Source: Arcanobacterium phocae (lineage in GTDB: Bacteria; Actinomycetota; Actinomycetes; Actinomycetales; Actinomycetaceae). Taken from it: a DNA stretch of 64,000 nt. The notes beneath the pieces are model-generated. The model searched no databases, was not told the origin of the DNA, and saw only the letters and a program-made list of their open reading frames with translations. Positions 15,138 through 24,177 of the stretch are shown in pieces. Location of the stretch: positions 1,922,001-1,986,000 of the forward strand of contig NZ_LT629804.1 in the NCBI RefSeq assembly GCF_900105865.1, given 5' to 3'. Both the position numbers and the translations under genes were made by a program. Each line of letters opens with the position of its first letter. The first letter of the stretch is position 1.

Positions 15138-17138
15138 ATGAGTATTGATACCACAACACAACAAGTGACCGATGCGCTCAACGCTTCGGTTCGCCCGCAA
15201 GACGATCTTTTCCGCTTTGTCAATGGCACTTGGATCGAATCGACACAGATTCCCGCTGACCAAGCTTCTGCCGGTTCTTTCATCGATCTGCGTAATCAAG
15301 CAGAAGAAGACGTTCGTACGATCATTACTGAACTTGCTCAATCAGGCTCGGACGATCCGGATGCAGCAAAGATTGGCGCGCTCTACAACTCATTCATGAA
15401 TGAAAGCGTCATCAACGGACTTGGCGCAACCCCACTAGATCCCGATCTGCGATTGCTTGATTCCGCACATACTAAAGCCGATCTGGAGATGGCCATTGCT
15501 CAGTTTTATTCCACTGGCGTTGGCGCACCATTCGGGATTGAGATAGACGCTGACCGTAACGATCCGGATCGCTATATTCCATGGGCGTATCAGTCCGGTC
15601 TTGGCCTGCCCGATGAGGCCTTCTACCATGCTGATGAGTATGCCCCTATTCTGGACGCCTACCGAACTTTCATTCCTACGTTATACTCACTTGCAACTGG
15701 CGCCAACGATGTGGAGGCTAAAGAAGCAGCTACTCAGATTCTTGCTGTCGAAACTGCCATCGCGTCTCACCACTTCACTGTTGTTGAATCGCGCGACGCC
15801 GAGCTAACCAACAATGTTATGGATTATGACGATTTCACCGCGCTCACCGGCAACTTCGGGCTAAAAGCCATTTTGACCGCGCTCGGTATCACTGCTGACA
15901 ATGCCCCGCAGATCCTCTGTATGACGCCACGTGCTTTCACCGGTTTGGGCGAGGTCTGGGAATCGTTCGACGTCGAAACTCTCCGCACCTACCTGCTTTG
16001 GCACCTGATTCTGGCACGTGCTCCATACCTAGCAGATGACATCTCGGCCGCGAATTTTGCATTCTATGGCACCGTACTTTCCGGCCAGGAAGTTCAGCGC
16101 GACCGCTGGAAGCGCGGCGTAGTTTTGGTCAACGGTGGCCTAGGCGAAGCCGTTGGAAAGATCTATGTTGCAAAACACTTCCCGCCAGAGAACAAGGCCA
16201 AGATGGAACAGCTTGTTGCTGATCTACTTGCCGCTTACCGCGAGTCAATTTCTACCTTGGACTGGATGACCGACGAAACCCGCGAGCGCGCACTAGCCAA
16301 GCTTGCCACGTTCACTCCGAAGATCGGGTATCCGGTAAAGTGGAAAGACTATTCCGCACTGGAGATCTCGGAAGACGATCTTCTCGGCAATATTCGGGCG
16401 GTTTCGAAGTTCGAGTTTGACGAGAATATCGCACGTCTGGGTAAGCCTGTGGACCGCGACGAATGGCATATGACACCGCAAACGGTTAACGCCTACTACA
16501 ACCCAGTCATGAACGAGATCGTCTTCCCAGCCGCGATTTTGCAACCGCCGTTCTTCGACGCCGAAGCTGATCCAGCCTGGAATTATGGCGGAATTGGTGC
16601 CGTTATTGGACACGAAATTGGGCATGGCTTCGACGACCAGGGTTCAAAGTACGACGGTAGTGGCCGGTTGAACAACTGGTGGACCGAGGCCGACCTTGCC
16701 GAATTCACCAAGCGAACTAAGGCGCTCGTCGATCAGTATTCTGCTTATGTCCCAGCACAGTTCCCACCTGATTCCCCACATCATGTGAATGGCGAATTAA
16801 CCTTGGGCGAAAATATTGGCGATTTAGGCGGTCTGACGATCGGTCTGAAAGCATATAACATTGCCTGCAAGCGTGCCGGTTTAGCGTCGTCGGAACAAGC
16901 TCCGGTCTTAGCTGGGCTCAGCGGCATTCAGCGCGTTCTTCTCTCCTATGCTCGCATTTGGCAGGAGGTACGCCGTGATGAACTTATGCTTCAGCGAGTA
17001 GCAACTGATCCGCATTCGCCGTCGGAATTCCGATGCAACGGCGTGGTCAAGAATGTGGACGCTTTTGCCGAAGCATTCAATGTCCAACCTGGTGACGCGC
17101 TCTATCTCGCTCCGGAGGAACGAGTTCGGATCTGGTAA
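15138..17138 (+). CDS. pepO: M13 family zinc metalloendopeptidase (PepO/neprilysin-like)
   Basis: A 666-residue M13 peptidase without signal peptide, so cytoplasmic. Zinc site HEIGH in VIGHEIGHGFDDQGS near residue 495, third ligand Glu in GENIGDLGGL near 556, NAYYNPVMNEIVFPAAILQPPF upstream, and the C-terminal Trp. Cleaves short peptides, probably downstream of oligopeptide import. The following GNAT gene starts 2 bases after its stop, so they form an operon. Confidence 0.95.
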   Translation: MSIDTTTQQVTDALNASVRPQDDLFRFVNGTWIESTQIPADQASAGSFIDLRNQAEEDVRTIITELAQSGSDDPDAAKIGALYNSFMNESVINGLGATPLDPDLRLLDSAHTKADLEMAIAQFYSTGVGAPFGIEIDADRNDPDRYIPWAYQSGLGLPDEAFYHADEYAPILDAYRTFIPTLYSLATGANDVEAKEAATQILAVETAIASHHFTVVESRDAELTNNVMDYDDFTALTGNFGLKAILTALGITADNAPQILCMTPRAFTGLGEVWESFDVETLRTYLLWHLILARAPYLADDISAANFAFYGTVLSGQEVQRDRWKRGVVLVNGGLGEAVGKIYVAKHFPPENKAKMEQLVADLLAAYRESISTLDWMTDETRERALAKLATFTPKIGYPVKWKDYSALEISEDDLLGNIRAVSKFEFDENIARLGKPVDRDEWHMTPQTVNAYYNPVMNEIVFPAAILQPPFFDAEADPAWNYGGIGAVIGHEIGHGFDDQGSKYDGSGRLNNWWTEADLAEFTKRTKALVDQYSAYVPAQFPPDSPHHVNGELTLGENIGDLGGLTIGLKAYNIACKRAGLASSEQAPVLAGLSGIQRVLLSYARIWQEVRRDELMLQRVATDPHSPSEFRCNGVVKNVDAFAEAFNVQPGDALYLAPEERVRIW

Positions 17139-17140
17139 TA

Positions 17141-17830
17141 ATGACGGTTCGAATTCCTTCCCGGGAGGAGTTTGCCCAGATCATTGATGACATCCTTATC
17201 CCGAGCTTTCCGGCTACCGAACGGCCGGATCGCTCGGGATTCTTGGAGATGTTCGATGACGGAATTATCTTCCCGTTAGCTTCGTTTGTAGATAACCAGC
17301 CGGTTGCCATTTCGCTGAGTATCTGGGATTTTTCCGGTCAGACGACGGCGCCCGCAGACGTAGTCTTGATTGCGTGGCTTGCAGTTGGCCAAGCCGGTCG
17401 TGGTAAAGGTGTTGGCTCATCACTGTTGCATGAAACCGTCAATGCGTTATCGCAACGCCATGACCCACTCCTTATTCTGCTTGAGGTCGAAGATCCACAG
17501 ATCCACACCCTGGTCAGTGAGTACGGAAATCCGGCAGCACGTATCCGGTTTTATGAGCATGCTGGAGCACATAAGATTGACATTCCGTTTGCTATGCCGC
17601 GCGAGGATCTCAGCCAAGACGTTCTGCCCGGGATGCTCCTATACGGCATTGGCGGACGTGCGTTGGCGCAGGCCGACCCGCAGTCGGTTGATATCGGCAA
17701 ACAACTCGCTGATTTTCTCCGGGCGTATGCTTTGGCCGCTGCCGAACCGCAATCTGACGATGGCAGTTTTACCCATCCAGAAATAGAGCGGATGATGCAA
17801 TACGCGCCCAAAGCCCGGTTTATCGGTTAA
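17141..17830 (+). CDS. GNAT family N-acetyltransferase
   Basis: A 229-residue protein with a GNAT fold in its first 150 residues. Acetyl-CoA pyrophosphate loop QAGRGKGVGSSLL near residue 88 (Q/RxxGxG/A pattern), preceded by the strand VVLIAWLAV. NPAARIRFYEHAGAHKI is the typical last motif. The C-terminal 70 residues are an uncharacterised extension. It is coupled to pepO; the acceptor substrate is unknown. Confidence 0.82.
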   Translation: MTVRIPSREEFAQIIDDILIPSFPATERPDRSGFLEMFDDGIIFPLASFVDNQPVAISLSIWDFSGQTTAPADVVLIAWLAVGQAGRGKGVGSSLLHETVNALSQRHDPLLILLEVEDPQIHTLVSEYGNPAARIRFYEHAGAHKIDIPFAMPREDLSQDVLPGMLLYGIGGRALAQADPQSVDIGKQLADFLRAYALAAAEPQSDDGSFTHPEIERMMQYAPKARFIG

Positions 17831-17842
17831 AAACACCTGCAC

Positions 17843-17906
17843 AAAATCTCGAGATCCCGCACGGAAGGAGCTATGTGGGCTCTATTGTGCGGGATCTCGA
17901 GATTTT
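17843..17906 (+). terminator. Long perfect inverted repeat, probable terminator of the pepO operon
   Basis: A 20-bp perfect stem (17843-17862 with 17887-17906) around a 24-base loop, 12 bases after the GNAT stop, ending in TTTT. The stem is longer and the loop larger than in ordinary terminators. The loop contains AAGGAG followed by an ATG. Confidence 0.55.
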
Positions 17907-18055
17907 ACACGTAACTTCACCGGACCGTCGTCGTTTTCGCGAACTGTACGCGAGCCTAGATAAGCGCGTAAACTAGAAATGTTTCGTGACTTTTTGTCAA
18001 ACGATTGGGAGATGCGCTGGCCACCAGCGCTGCCCTGCTACTGAAAGGACGATCC

Positions 18056-20602
18056 GTGCCAGGACAAAACCTTACGCGCATCGAAGCCGCACAACGTGCC
18101 GAGCTCATCACCACCCACAGCTATCGCGTGGAACTAGATCTGCGTGGTGAAACGACGTTCCGTTCCCAAACAATAGCCAAGTTCAGTGCTACCCCGGGAG
18201 CCTCAACTTTTATCGATCTTATTGCTCAGTCAGTAGAGAAAATCGTGCTGAACGGCACCGAGATTCCAACCGTAGCTTATTCTGATTCGCGTATTTTGCT
18301 CGAAAACCTGCAAGAGGAAAACGAGCTCTTCGTTGACGCAACATGCGAATTCTCCCATACCGGCGAAGGTCTGCATCGCGCGATCGACCCGGCAGACGGC
18401 GAGGCCTACCTCTATTCTCAGTTTGAAGTTCCAGATTCACGCCGTATGTACACTGTTTTTGAGCAGCCAGACCTCAAGGCAGAATTCACCTTTGTTGTCA
18501 CTGCTCCAGAACACTGGAAGGTATTCTCCGTCTCGCCTACCCCAGAATCAAAGCCAGCCGGAGACGGATTCGCTACATGGGAGTTCACCCCCACTGAGCG
18601 CATCTCATCGTATCTGACCTGTATTATAGCTGGCCCGTACGAAGGCACAACAGATTCTCACCAGTCAATGGATGGTCGCACAATTCCGATGGGCGTTTAT
18701 GCCCGCAAGTCGCTTGCTGAATATCTGGATGGACAGGAAGTCATTGACATCACCAAGCAGGCAATGGATTTCTTTGAAAATGCTTGGGATGTTCCGTACC
18801 CATTCCGCAAGTACGATCAGATTTTTGTACCAGAATACAATGCCGGTGCGATGGAGCACCCTGGTTGTGTAACAATCCTGGATGATTACGTCTTCCGTTC
18901 CCGCCCAACTGAGGCGCTGGTTGAGCGTCGCGCCATCACCGTTGTTCACGAACTTGCCCATATGTGGTTTGGCGATTTGGTGACGATGAAGTGGTGGAAT
19001 GATTTGTGGCTGAACGAATCCTTCGCCGAGTTCACCTCCCACGTGGCAACTGCTGAAGCTACCCGCTGGACAGACGCTTGGGTGACCTTCAATTCTTCGG
19101 AGAAGTCGTGGGCGCAGATGCAAGATCAGTTGCCGTCCACCCATCCGATCGCTGCTGATATTCGCGATTTGGAAGATGTTCAGGTCAATTTTGACGGCAT
19201 CACCTACGGTAAGGGTGCTTCGGTCTTCCAGCAGCTGGTTGCCTATGTGGGCCGCGATGCGTTCTTCACTGGCGTGTCTAAGTACCTAAAGAAGAAGGCA
19301 TGGGGTAACGCTACCCTCGAGGATTTGTTAGTTGAGCTTTCGGCCGCTTCGGGTCGCGATTTGACCGAGTGGGTCAAGTTGTGGCTCCAAGAATCTGGAA
19401 TCAATATTTTACGTCCGCGTATGACAATGGATGGTTCTACGATTTCCGAGTTCATTATCGAGCAGTCGAGTGATGGTCGCGCCTCGTTGCGCCCACATCG
19501 CATTGGCGTAGGCGGGTATTCGTTAGGTGAGGACGGCAAGCTTGTCCGCGTCGTTCACACAGAACTGGATATCGACGGCGAAGCCACTGTTGTCCCAGCG
19601 TTCTGTGGCATCGAGCGTCCACAGCTTATTTTGATTAACGACGGCGATCTGGCGTACGCCAAGGTTCGTCTTGACGATGAATCGTTGGCTTTTGCTATTG
19701 AACATATCAATGCGTTCACAGACCGTCTCCCCCGGACGCTCGTGCTGTTCTCTGCCTGGGATATGACGCGTGACGGGGAAATGCCAGCATCGGATTACGC
19801 CCAGCTTGTGTTGCGTGCGCTCGGAACCGAAGACCATGGCACTGTGCTTCGTTCCTTGATTAATCAGTTGACGACGGCGGTGAACTTGTATTCTGCACCG
19901 GCTAAGCGCGAGCAGCTACAGGAACAGGTTGGCGCCCGGGTAGCTCAATTGGCGTTGGACGCAGAACCAGAAAGTGATCGCCAGTTCCAGTTGGCAATGG
20001 CGGCAGTATCCTTGGCTCATACGGACGAACAGATCGATACCGTTGCTGGTTGGCTTGCTGGTGAAGGCGTTCCAGCTGGTTTGAGTATTGACGCGAACTT
20101 CCGGTGGGTAATTCTGACTCGATTGGCTGCTGCTAACCGAATTGATGCCGCTGTAATCGAAGCTGAACGGGTAGAGCGCGACAATACTGCATCAGGCGCA
20201 GCTCATGCTGCCCGAGCACGTGCTGCTATTTCTACGCCGGAAGCTAAAGTTTCTGCTTGGGAAGAGATTACTGGCGGCGTAGTACCAAATTCGATCCAGC
20301 GTGCTGCCGCTTACGGTTTCACGCAGGGAAATCCGGAGCTTCTCGTCCCATTTGTGGAGAAGTATTTCGCAAATATTGAATCACAGTGGGAAAACCGCAC
20401 TGTTGAAATCGCCTCGAATTTCATTGGCGGCACCTTCCCGACTAAGCTCACTGGACGCACCGATTTAGGGATCGACATTGTCGCGTTGGGCGAAGCATGG
20501 CTGGCTGATAATACTGAGGTTGCTCCTGCAGCGCGTCGGTTGTTCTCTGAAGCGCTAGCGCATGCGCAACGCGCTGCGCATGCTCAAAAGGCAGATGCCT
20601 AA
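18056..20602 (+). CDS. pepN: Aminopeptidase N (M1 family)
   Basis: An 848-residue cytoplasmic M1 zinc aminopeptidase of actinobacterial PepN type, releasing N-terminal residues from peptides. The zinc site HELAHMWFGDLVTMKWWNDLWLNE, with two His and the distal Glu, is near residue 300. The usual GAMEN substrate motif reads GAMEHPG here, an Asn to His change. The ERAP1-like C-terminal domain is at about 530-845. GTG at 18056 is taken as start because GAAAGGA lies 7 bases upstream and MPGQNLTRIEA matches the family N-terminus; the frame is open to 18005. Confidence 0.95.
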   Translation: MPGQNLTRIEAAQRAELITTHSYRVELDLRGETTFRSQTIAKFSATPGASTFIDLIAQSVEKIVLNGTEIPTVAYSDSRILLENLQEENELFVDATCEFSHTGEGLHRAIDPADGEAYLYSQFEVPDSRRMYTVFEQPDLKAEFTFVVTAPEHWKVFSVSPTPESKPAGDGFATWEFTPTERISSYLTCIIAGPYEGTTDSHQSMDGRTIPMGVYARKSLAEYLDGQEVIDITKQAMDFFENAWDVPYPFRKYDQIFVPEYNAGAMEHPGCVTILDDYVFRSRPTEALVERRAITVVHELAHMWFGDLVTMKWWNDLWLNESFAEFTSHVATAEATRWTDAWVTFNSSEKSWAQMQDQLPSTHPIAADIRDLEDVQVNFDGITYGKGASVFQQLVAYVGRDAFFTGVSKYLKKKAWGNATLEDLLVELSAASGRDLTEWVKLWLQESGINILRPRMTMDGSTISEFIIEQSSDGRASLRPHRIGVGGYSLGEDGKLVRVVHTELDIDGEATVVPAFCGIERPQLILINDGDLAYAKVRLDDESLAFAIEHINAFTDRLPRTLVLFSAWDMTRDGEMPASDYAQLVLRALGTEDHGTVLRSLINQLTTAVNLYSAPAKREQLQEQVGARVAQLALDAEPESDRQFQLAMAAVSLAHTDEQIDTVAGWLAGEGVPAGLSIDANFRWVILTRLAAANRIDAAVIEAERVERDNTASGAAHAARARAAISTPEAKVSAWEEITGGVVPNSIQRAAAYGFTQGNPELLVPFVEKYFANIESQWENRTVEIASNFIGGTFPTKLTGRTDLGIDIVALGEAWLADNTEVAPAARRLFSEALAHAQRAAHAQKADA

Positions 20603-20632
20603 AGTCTTAGAAACAAGTTACTGACCACCTGT

Positions 20633-20675
20633 AAAGTGGGGCCGTGGAATATTGTTCTGCGGCCCTCTACTTTTG
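20633..20675 (+). terminator. Terminator of pepN
   Basis: AAAGTGGGGCCG pairs with CGGCCCTCTACTTT with one internal mismatch, ending in a T-run, 30 bases after the pepN stop. Confidence 0.6.
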
Positions 20676-20695
20676 ATAGATGAAGAAAGATACTC

Positions 20696-21472
20696 ATGGA
20701 GACCTTGACCCAAACAATTGAAAAGCAAGCGGCTGTCGGAGCAGCGAAGTCAACAAAAGCTACTAATTTTGGTGGCTACCTTGTTGGTGGCGCGTTAGCT
20801 GGAGCCTTTGTTGGCATAGGTTGCTTATTTATGTATGCCGGAGTTTCCGGAATGTATGTTCATGGCTCAGATTTAACCGGGACGATGATGGGCCTCGTGT
20901 TTGGTATCGGTTTAGTCTTGGTTGTTTTCGCTGGTGGCGAGCTAGCTACCTCAGGAATGATGATCATGCCCTTGGCAGCGATTCGTCGGAAGGTTAGTGC
21001 ACTGCGTGCCGCATGGCTCATTATCTTTATGCTTCTTGGGAACCTCGTTGGCTCTATCGCAATCTCGGCGCTTATCAGCGCAGCTCAGGTTTTCAAAAAG
21101 GATTCGCTGAATTATCAAATGCTGGATGCGGTTGTCTCCGGAAAACTCCATAAAGCTAATTCCGAAGTTTTCTTTCGGGCGATCATGTGTAATGTGATGG
21201 TCTGCCTGGCAATTTGGACTATTAACCGAATGAAGAATGAGGTTGCACAAATCATTGTTATCGCGTGGGCGATTACTGTCTTCGTGGCAGCCGGCTTTGA
21301 ACACGTAGTGGCTAATATGACGTCGTTTTCGTTGGCGTTAATGAATGACGCCGGTGGCGCTACCGTCGGCGCATCTGCACTTAGCTTACTGGTTGCCGGA
21401 GCAGGAAATTTGGTTGGCGGTATGATCGTCGTCGGCGGAACATACCTGTTAGCCGCAAAAATGGAACGGTAA
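20696..21472 (+). CDS. Formate/nitrite transporter (FNT) family channel
   Basis: A 258-residue membrane protein with six helices of the FNT pentameric channel family. The central pore histidine is in AAGFEHVVANM near residue 200; FAGGELATSGMMIM and GNLVGGMIVVGGTYLL are the other family loops. It moves formate or nitrite with protons. The pyruvate formate-lyase operon elsewhere in the window would supply formate, so a FocA-like role is plausible, but it is not next to pfl and NirC-type nitrite transport cannot be excluded. Confidence 0.92.
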   Translation: METLTQTIEKQAAVGAAKSTKATNFGGYLVGGALAGAFVGIGCLFMYAGVSGMYVHGSDLTGTMMGLVFGIGLVLVVFAGGELATSGMMIMPLAAIRRKVSALRAAWLIIFMLLGNLVGSIAISALISAAQVFKKDSLNYQMLDAVVSGKLHKANSEVFFRAIMCNVMVCLAIWTINRMKNEVAQIIVIAWAITVFVAAGFEHVVANMTSFSLALMNDAGGATVGASALSLLVAGAGNLVGGMIVVGGTYLLAAKMER

Positions 21473-21489
21473 CATCCGTCGAGCATACA

Positions 21490-21526
21490 GTGGTGGCCTC
21501 ATTCTTATCCTGAATGAGGCCACCAC
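21490..21526. terminator. Bidirectional terminator
   Basis: GTGGTGGCCTCATTC with its perfect complement and a 7-base loop, between the convergent FNT and flavin monooxygenase genes. Confidence 0.85.
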
Positions 21527-21533
21527 TATACTC

Positions 21534-22571
21534 TTAGACGCTAGGCTTCCAGCCCAGAGCAGGCGCCACGAATTTAGCGAAATTATCCAAGATGCGAATG
21601 TTAACGTCTGTTCCAAGCTGATTTGGGATTGTCAACATCAAGGTGTCTGCCGATTCGACAGCTGGATCAACTTTCAGCTGCTCAATCAGTACATCTGGTT
21701 CAGCGGCGTAGGTTCGGCCGAACGTCGTTTTAGTAGCCCCCTCCAAAAGACCAATCTGGTCTTTGTCGCTGGCAAGTAGTCCAAACAATTCGCGGTCTTC
21801 GCTACTGACAATCGGAAAGACTGAACGAGAAACGGACACCCGAGGGTCCCAATCATGCCCGGCGTCTTCCCACGATTGACGGTAGACTCGAATCTGTTCT
21901 GCTTGCAACTCACCTAGAGTTGAACCATCTGCTTCAGAGACCAAAGTTGAGCTCATCAGATTGACCCCATCTCTAGCTGCCTGTTCAGCCGAAGCTCGCG
22001 TACCTGATCCCCACCAAACATGCCGTTCCAGGCTTGGCGAATGTGGGAATACGGGCAACGGTGTTCCTGGCTGGTACATCTGTGGATACTGCTGGTCGAG
22101 AGAATTAGCCTCAGCGAAAGCGTAACCACGAATTGCTGCCATAAAGAGTTCAAACTTCTGACGGGCCATATCTGCCCCATTTTCTGTGTTTGCACCATAT
22201 CCAAATGCCTCCCAACCACGACGAGCTGGTTCCGGTGAGCCACGGGATACCCCCAATGCTAAACGACCTTCGGATAGCAAATCGAGTGCAGCTGCTTCTT
22301 CTGCTAACTGTAACGGGTTTTCGTACCGCATATCGATAACCCCAGTACCAACTTCAATGCGTTTAGTTGCTCCGACAATTGCTCCCATAAGTGGCATTGG
22401 AGAAGCACCCTGGGGTGCAAAGTGGTGTACCCGGAAATATGCGCCATTGACACCAATTTCGTCAGCAGCCTGCGCAAGTTCTACGCTAGAGCGCAAAACT
22501 TGTCCAGCGTCCAATCCATCTTTGCCGTCAATAGAATGGTGTCCAAAACTTAAAAATCCAAACCTTTCCAT
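21534..22571 (-). CDS. LLM class flavin-dependent oxidoreductase
   Basis: A 345-residue luciferase-like monooxygenase. The TIM-barrel signatures RVHHFAPQGASPMPLMGAIVGAT, RIEVGTGVIDMRYENPLQLAEEAAALDLLSEGRLALGVSRGSPEP and WWGSGTRASAEQAARDG are typical of the alkanal-monooxygenase-like group that uses FMN. The physiological substrate is unknown. No Shine-Dalgarno is visible before the ATG; transcription may start close to it. Monocistronic. Confidence 0.9.
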   Translation of the reverse strand: MERFGFLSFGHHSIDGKDGLDAGQVLRSSVELAQAADEIGVNGAYFRVHHFAPQGASPMPLMGAIVGATKRIEVGTGVIDMRYENPLQLAEEAAALDLLSEGRLALGVSRGSPEPARRGWEAFGYGANTENGADMARQKFELFMAAIRGYAFAEANSLDQQYPQMYQPGTPLPVFPHSPSLERHVWWGSGTRASAEQAARDGVNLMSSTLVSEADGSTLGELQAEQIRVYRQSWEDAGHDWDPRVSVSRSVFPIVSSEDRELFGLLASDKDQIGLLEGATKTTFGRTYAAEPDVLIEQLKVDPAVESADTLMLTIPNQLGTDVNIRILDNFAKFVAPALGWKPSV

Positions 22572-22703
22572 AATTGAATACTAAACTAGCTTTATGGGTC
22601 TGTCCACAGTATGGGCAGACTTTTCGCTTTCGTCATAAATCTTCTATCATTAGTCTCCATAAGCTCCTCATATCGAGCGTTTCCCCCGCAAGAAAGGACT
22701 ATC

Positions 22704-23894
22704 ATGGAGCCTCCACTGATTAAACGGTTGCTGAGCAACCTCCTCGTTTGGATTGTTATCGCAATTGTTCTGGGTGCAGTACTTGGAAAAGTGCTACCAG
22801 AAATCGCTATCGTCCCATTCGCCACCTTCAATGACATCTTTGGAAAATTCCTCGGATTCGTCGTCCCATTGATCATCGTTGGATTAGTAACGCCTGCTAT
22901 CGCCGACTTGGGGAAGTCTGGGGGCCGCTGGGTTGCCCTGACAGTCGGTCTCGGTTACCTCTCAACTATTATTGCTGGCCTCGGCACCTGGGGTTTGGCT
23001 ACGATCATTTATCCGTCTTTGCTAGCAAGCCAACATGTCCCAGATCTAGCTGAACCCAAAAATGCGGTAGCTTCCATCATGGATGAGGCTTTCACGCTTC
23101 CACCTGTATTCGGTGTACTTACTGCACTTATCTTGGCGTTTCTCATCGGTTTCGGAACTGTAGCCGCAAATGCATACAAAATGATCGACCTATTGAGCGA
23201 ATTCCGCAGAGTTGTCAACGTCATCATCAGCCGGTCAATCGTTCCACTCCTACCAATACATGTGTTCGGAATATTCCTCAACATGTCAAAGTCTGGTCAA
23301 TTTGAAACCGTCATTGTTGCGATGGCTAAAGTTATTCTCTTTGCTTTTGCGCTTACTCTCGTCATGCTCGTATTCCAATATACGATTGCCGGAACCATCG
23401 CTAAGCGAAATCCAATCACGTCTCTATGGAATATGCGGGACGCCTACGCAACAGCCTTAGGAACTGCGTCCTCAGCTGCTACTATCCCAGTAACCCTTCG
23501 TTCCACCATGAAGAACGGCGTCTCTGAAGACGTAGCCGGTTTTGTAGTTCCGCTATGCGCCACCATTCACCTTGCTGGATCTACAATTAAGATCACTGCA
23601 TTCGCTTTGGCGCTTCAATACATGCTGGGAATAGCAGCATCTCCTAGTGCAATCATTAGTTTTGTGTTTATGCTCGGCATCATCATGATTGCCGCTCCTG
23701 GTGTTCCAGGCGGCGCTATTACTGCAGCACAATCAGTCGTTCAGGGAACCCTCGGATTCACCGACCCAATGTACGGAGTTATGGTTGCGCTATACGTAGC
23801 AGTCGATTCTTTCGGTACGGCAACAAATGTCACCGGCGACGGCGCTATCGCAATGATCGTGAATCGGTTCGCAATGACACGCATGAAGCGCTGA
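22704..23894 (+). CDS. Dicarboxylate/amino acid:cation symporter (DAACS family)
   Basis: A 396-residue membrane protein of the GltP/SstT/DctA superfamily that imports amino acids or dicarboxylates with Na+ or H+. Key segments: SSAATIPVTLRSTMKNGV (serine-rich hairpin loop HP1), CATIHLAGSTIKITAFALA (TM7 in place of NMDG), APGVPGGAITAAQSVV (HP2) and VDSFGTATNVTGDGAIAMIVNR (TM8, substrate-binding Asp/Asn). Start 22704 has AGAAAGGA upstream. The 3' end overlaps the convergent EIIB-like gene by 50 bases. Substrate not determinable. Confidence 0.9.
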   Translation: MEPPLIKRLLSNLLVWIVIAIVLGAVLGKVLPEIAIVPFATFNDIFGKFLGFVVPLIIVGLVTPAIADLGKSGGRWVALTVGLGYLSTIIAGLGTWGLATIIYPSLLASQHVPDLAEPKNAVASIMDEAFTLPPVFGVLTALILAFLIGFGTVAANAYKMIDLLSEFRRVVNVIISRSIVPLLPIHVFGIFLNMSKSGQFETVIVAMAKVILFAFALTLVMLVFQYTIAGTIAKRNPITSLWNMRDAYATALGTASSAATIPVTLRSTMKNGVSEDVAGFVVPLCATIHLAGSTIKITAFALALQYMLGIAASPSAIISFVFMLGIIMIAAPGVPGGAITAAQSVVQGTLGFTDPMYGVMVALYVAVDSFGTATNVTGDGAIAMIVNRFAMTRMKR

Positions 23895-24111
23895 GTTGTT
23901 CGGCGAGCTCGTTCGCTTGGCTACCGATAATAAGATGCACGTGGCCCTTTTGACGCACAATACCAATTGCTCCTGCAGCACGCAGCAAATCTTCATTTAC
24001 CAGCGCTAGCGACGCCACTTCCACCCGGATTCGGGTATAAGCAGGCGTGACCTCAAGGACATTATCCCGTCCCCCAAGGCCAAGAACGACTTCATCTGCA
24101 AACAGTTTCAC
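23845..24111 (-). CDS. Orphan glucose-type PTS EIIB-like domain without phospho-cysteine
   Basis: An 88-residue single-domain protein resembling the EIIB domain of glucose/sucrose PTS permeases: VVLGLGGRDNVLEVTP, TRIRVEV, LLRAAGAIGIVRQKGHVHLIIG. In active EIIB domains the motif is PCxTRLR with the phosphorylated Cys; here it reads PAYTRIR (CCT GCT TAT ACC CGA ATC CGG), so the Cys is Ala. No EIIC or EIIA gene is near. It could be a non-phosphorylatable regulatory relative or a decayed remnant. Overlaps the 3' end of the symporter gene in convergent orientation. Confidence 0.75.
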   Translation of the reverse strand: MKLFADEVVLGLGGRDNVLEVTPAYTRIRVEVASLALVNEDLLRAAGAIGIVRQKGHVHLIIGSQANELAEQLSASCVSLRTDSRSLR

Positions 24112-24130
24112 GTAAACCTTTCAAGAATCG

Positions 24131-24160
24131 AGAGTGCGGGCGGAAATCCGCCCGCACTCT
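24131..24160. terminator. Terminator of malQ
   Basis: AGAGTGCGGGCGGA and its perfect complement with a 2-base gap (effective 4-base loop), 18 bases past the malQ stop. Confidence 0.85.
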
Positions 24161-24177
24161 TGCTATATATCGACTTG

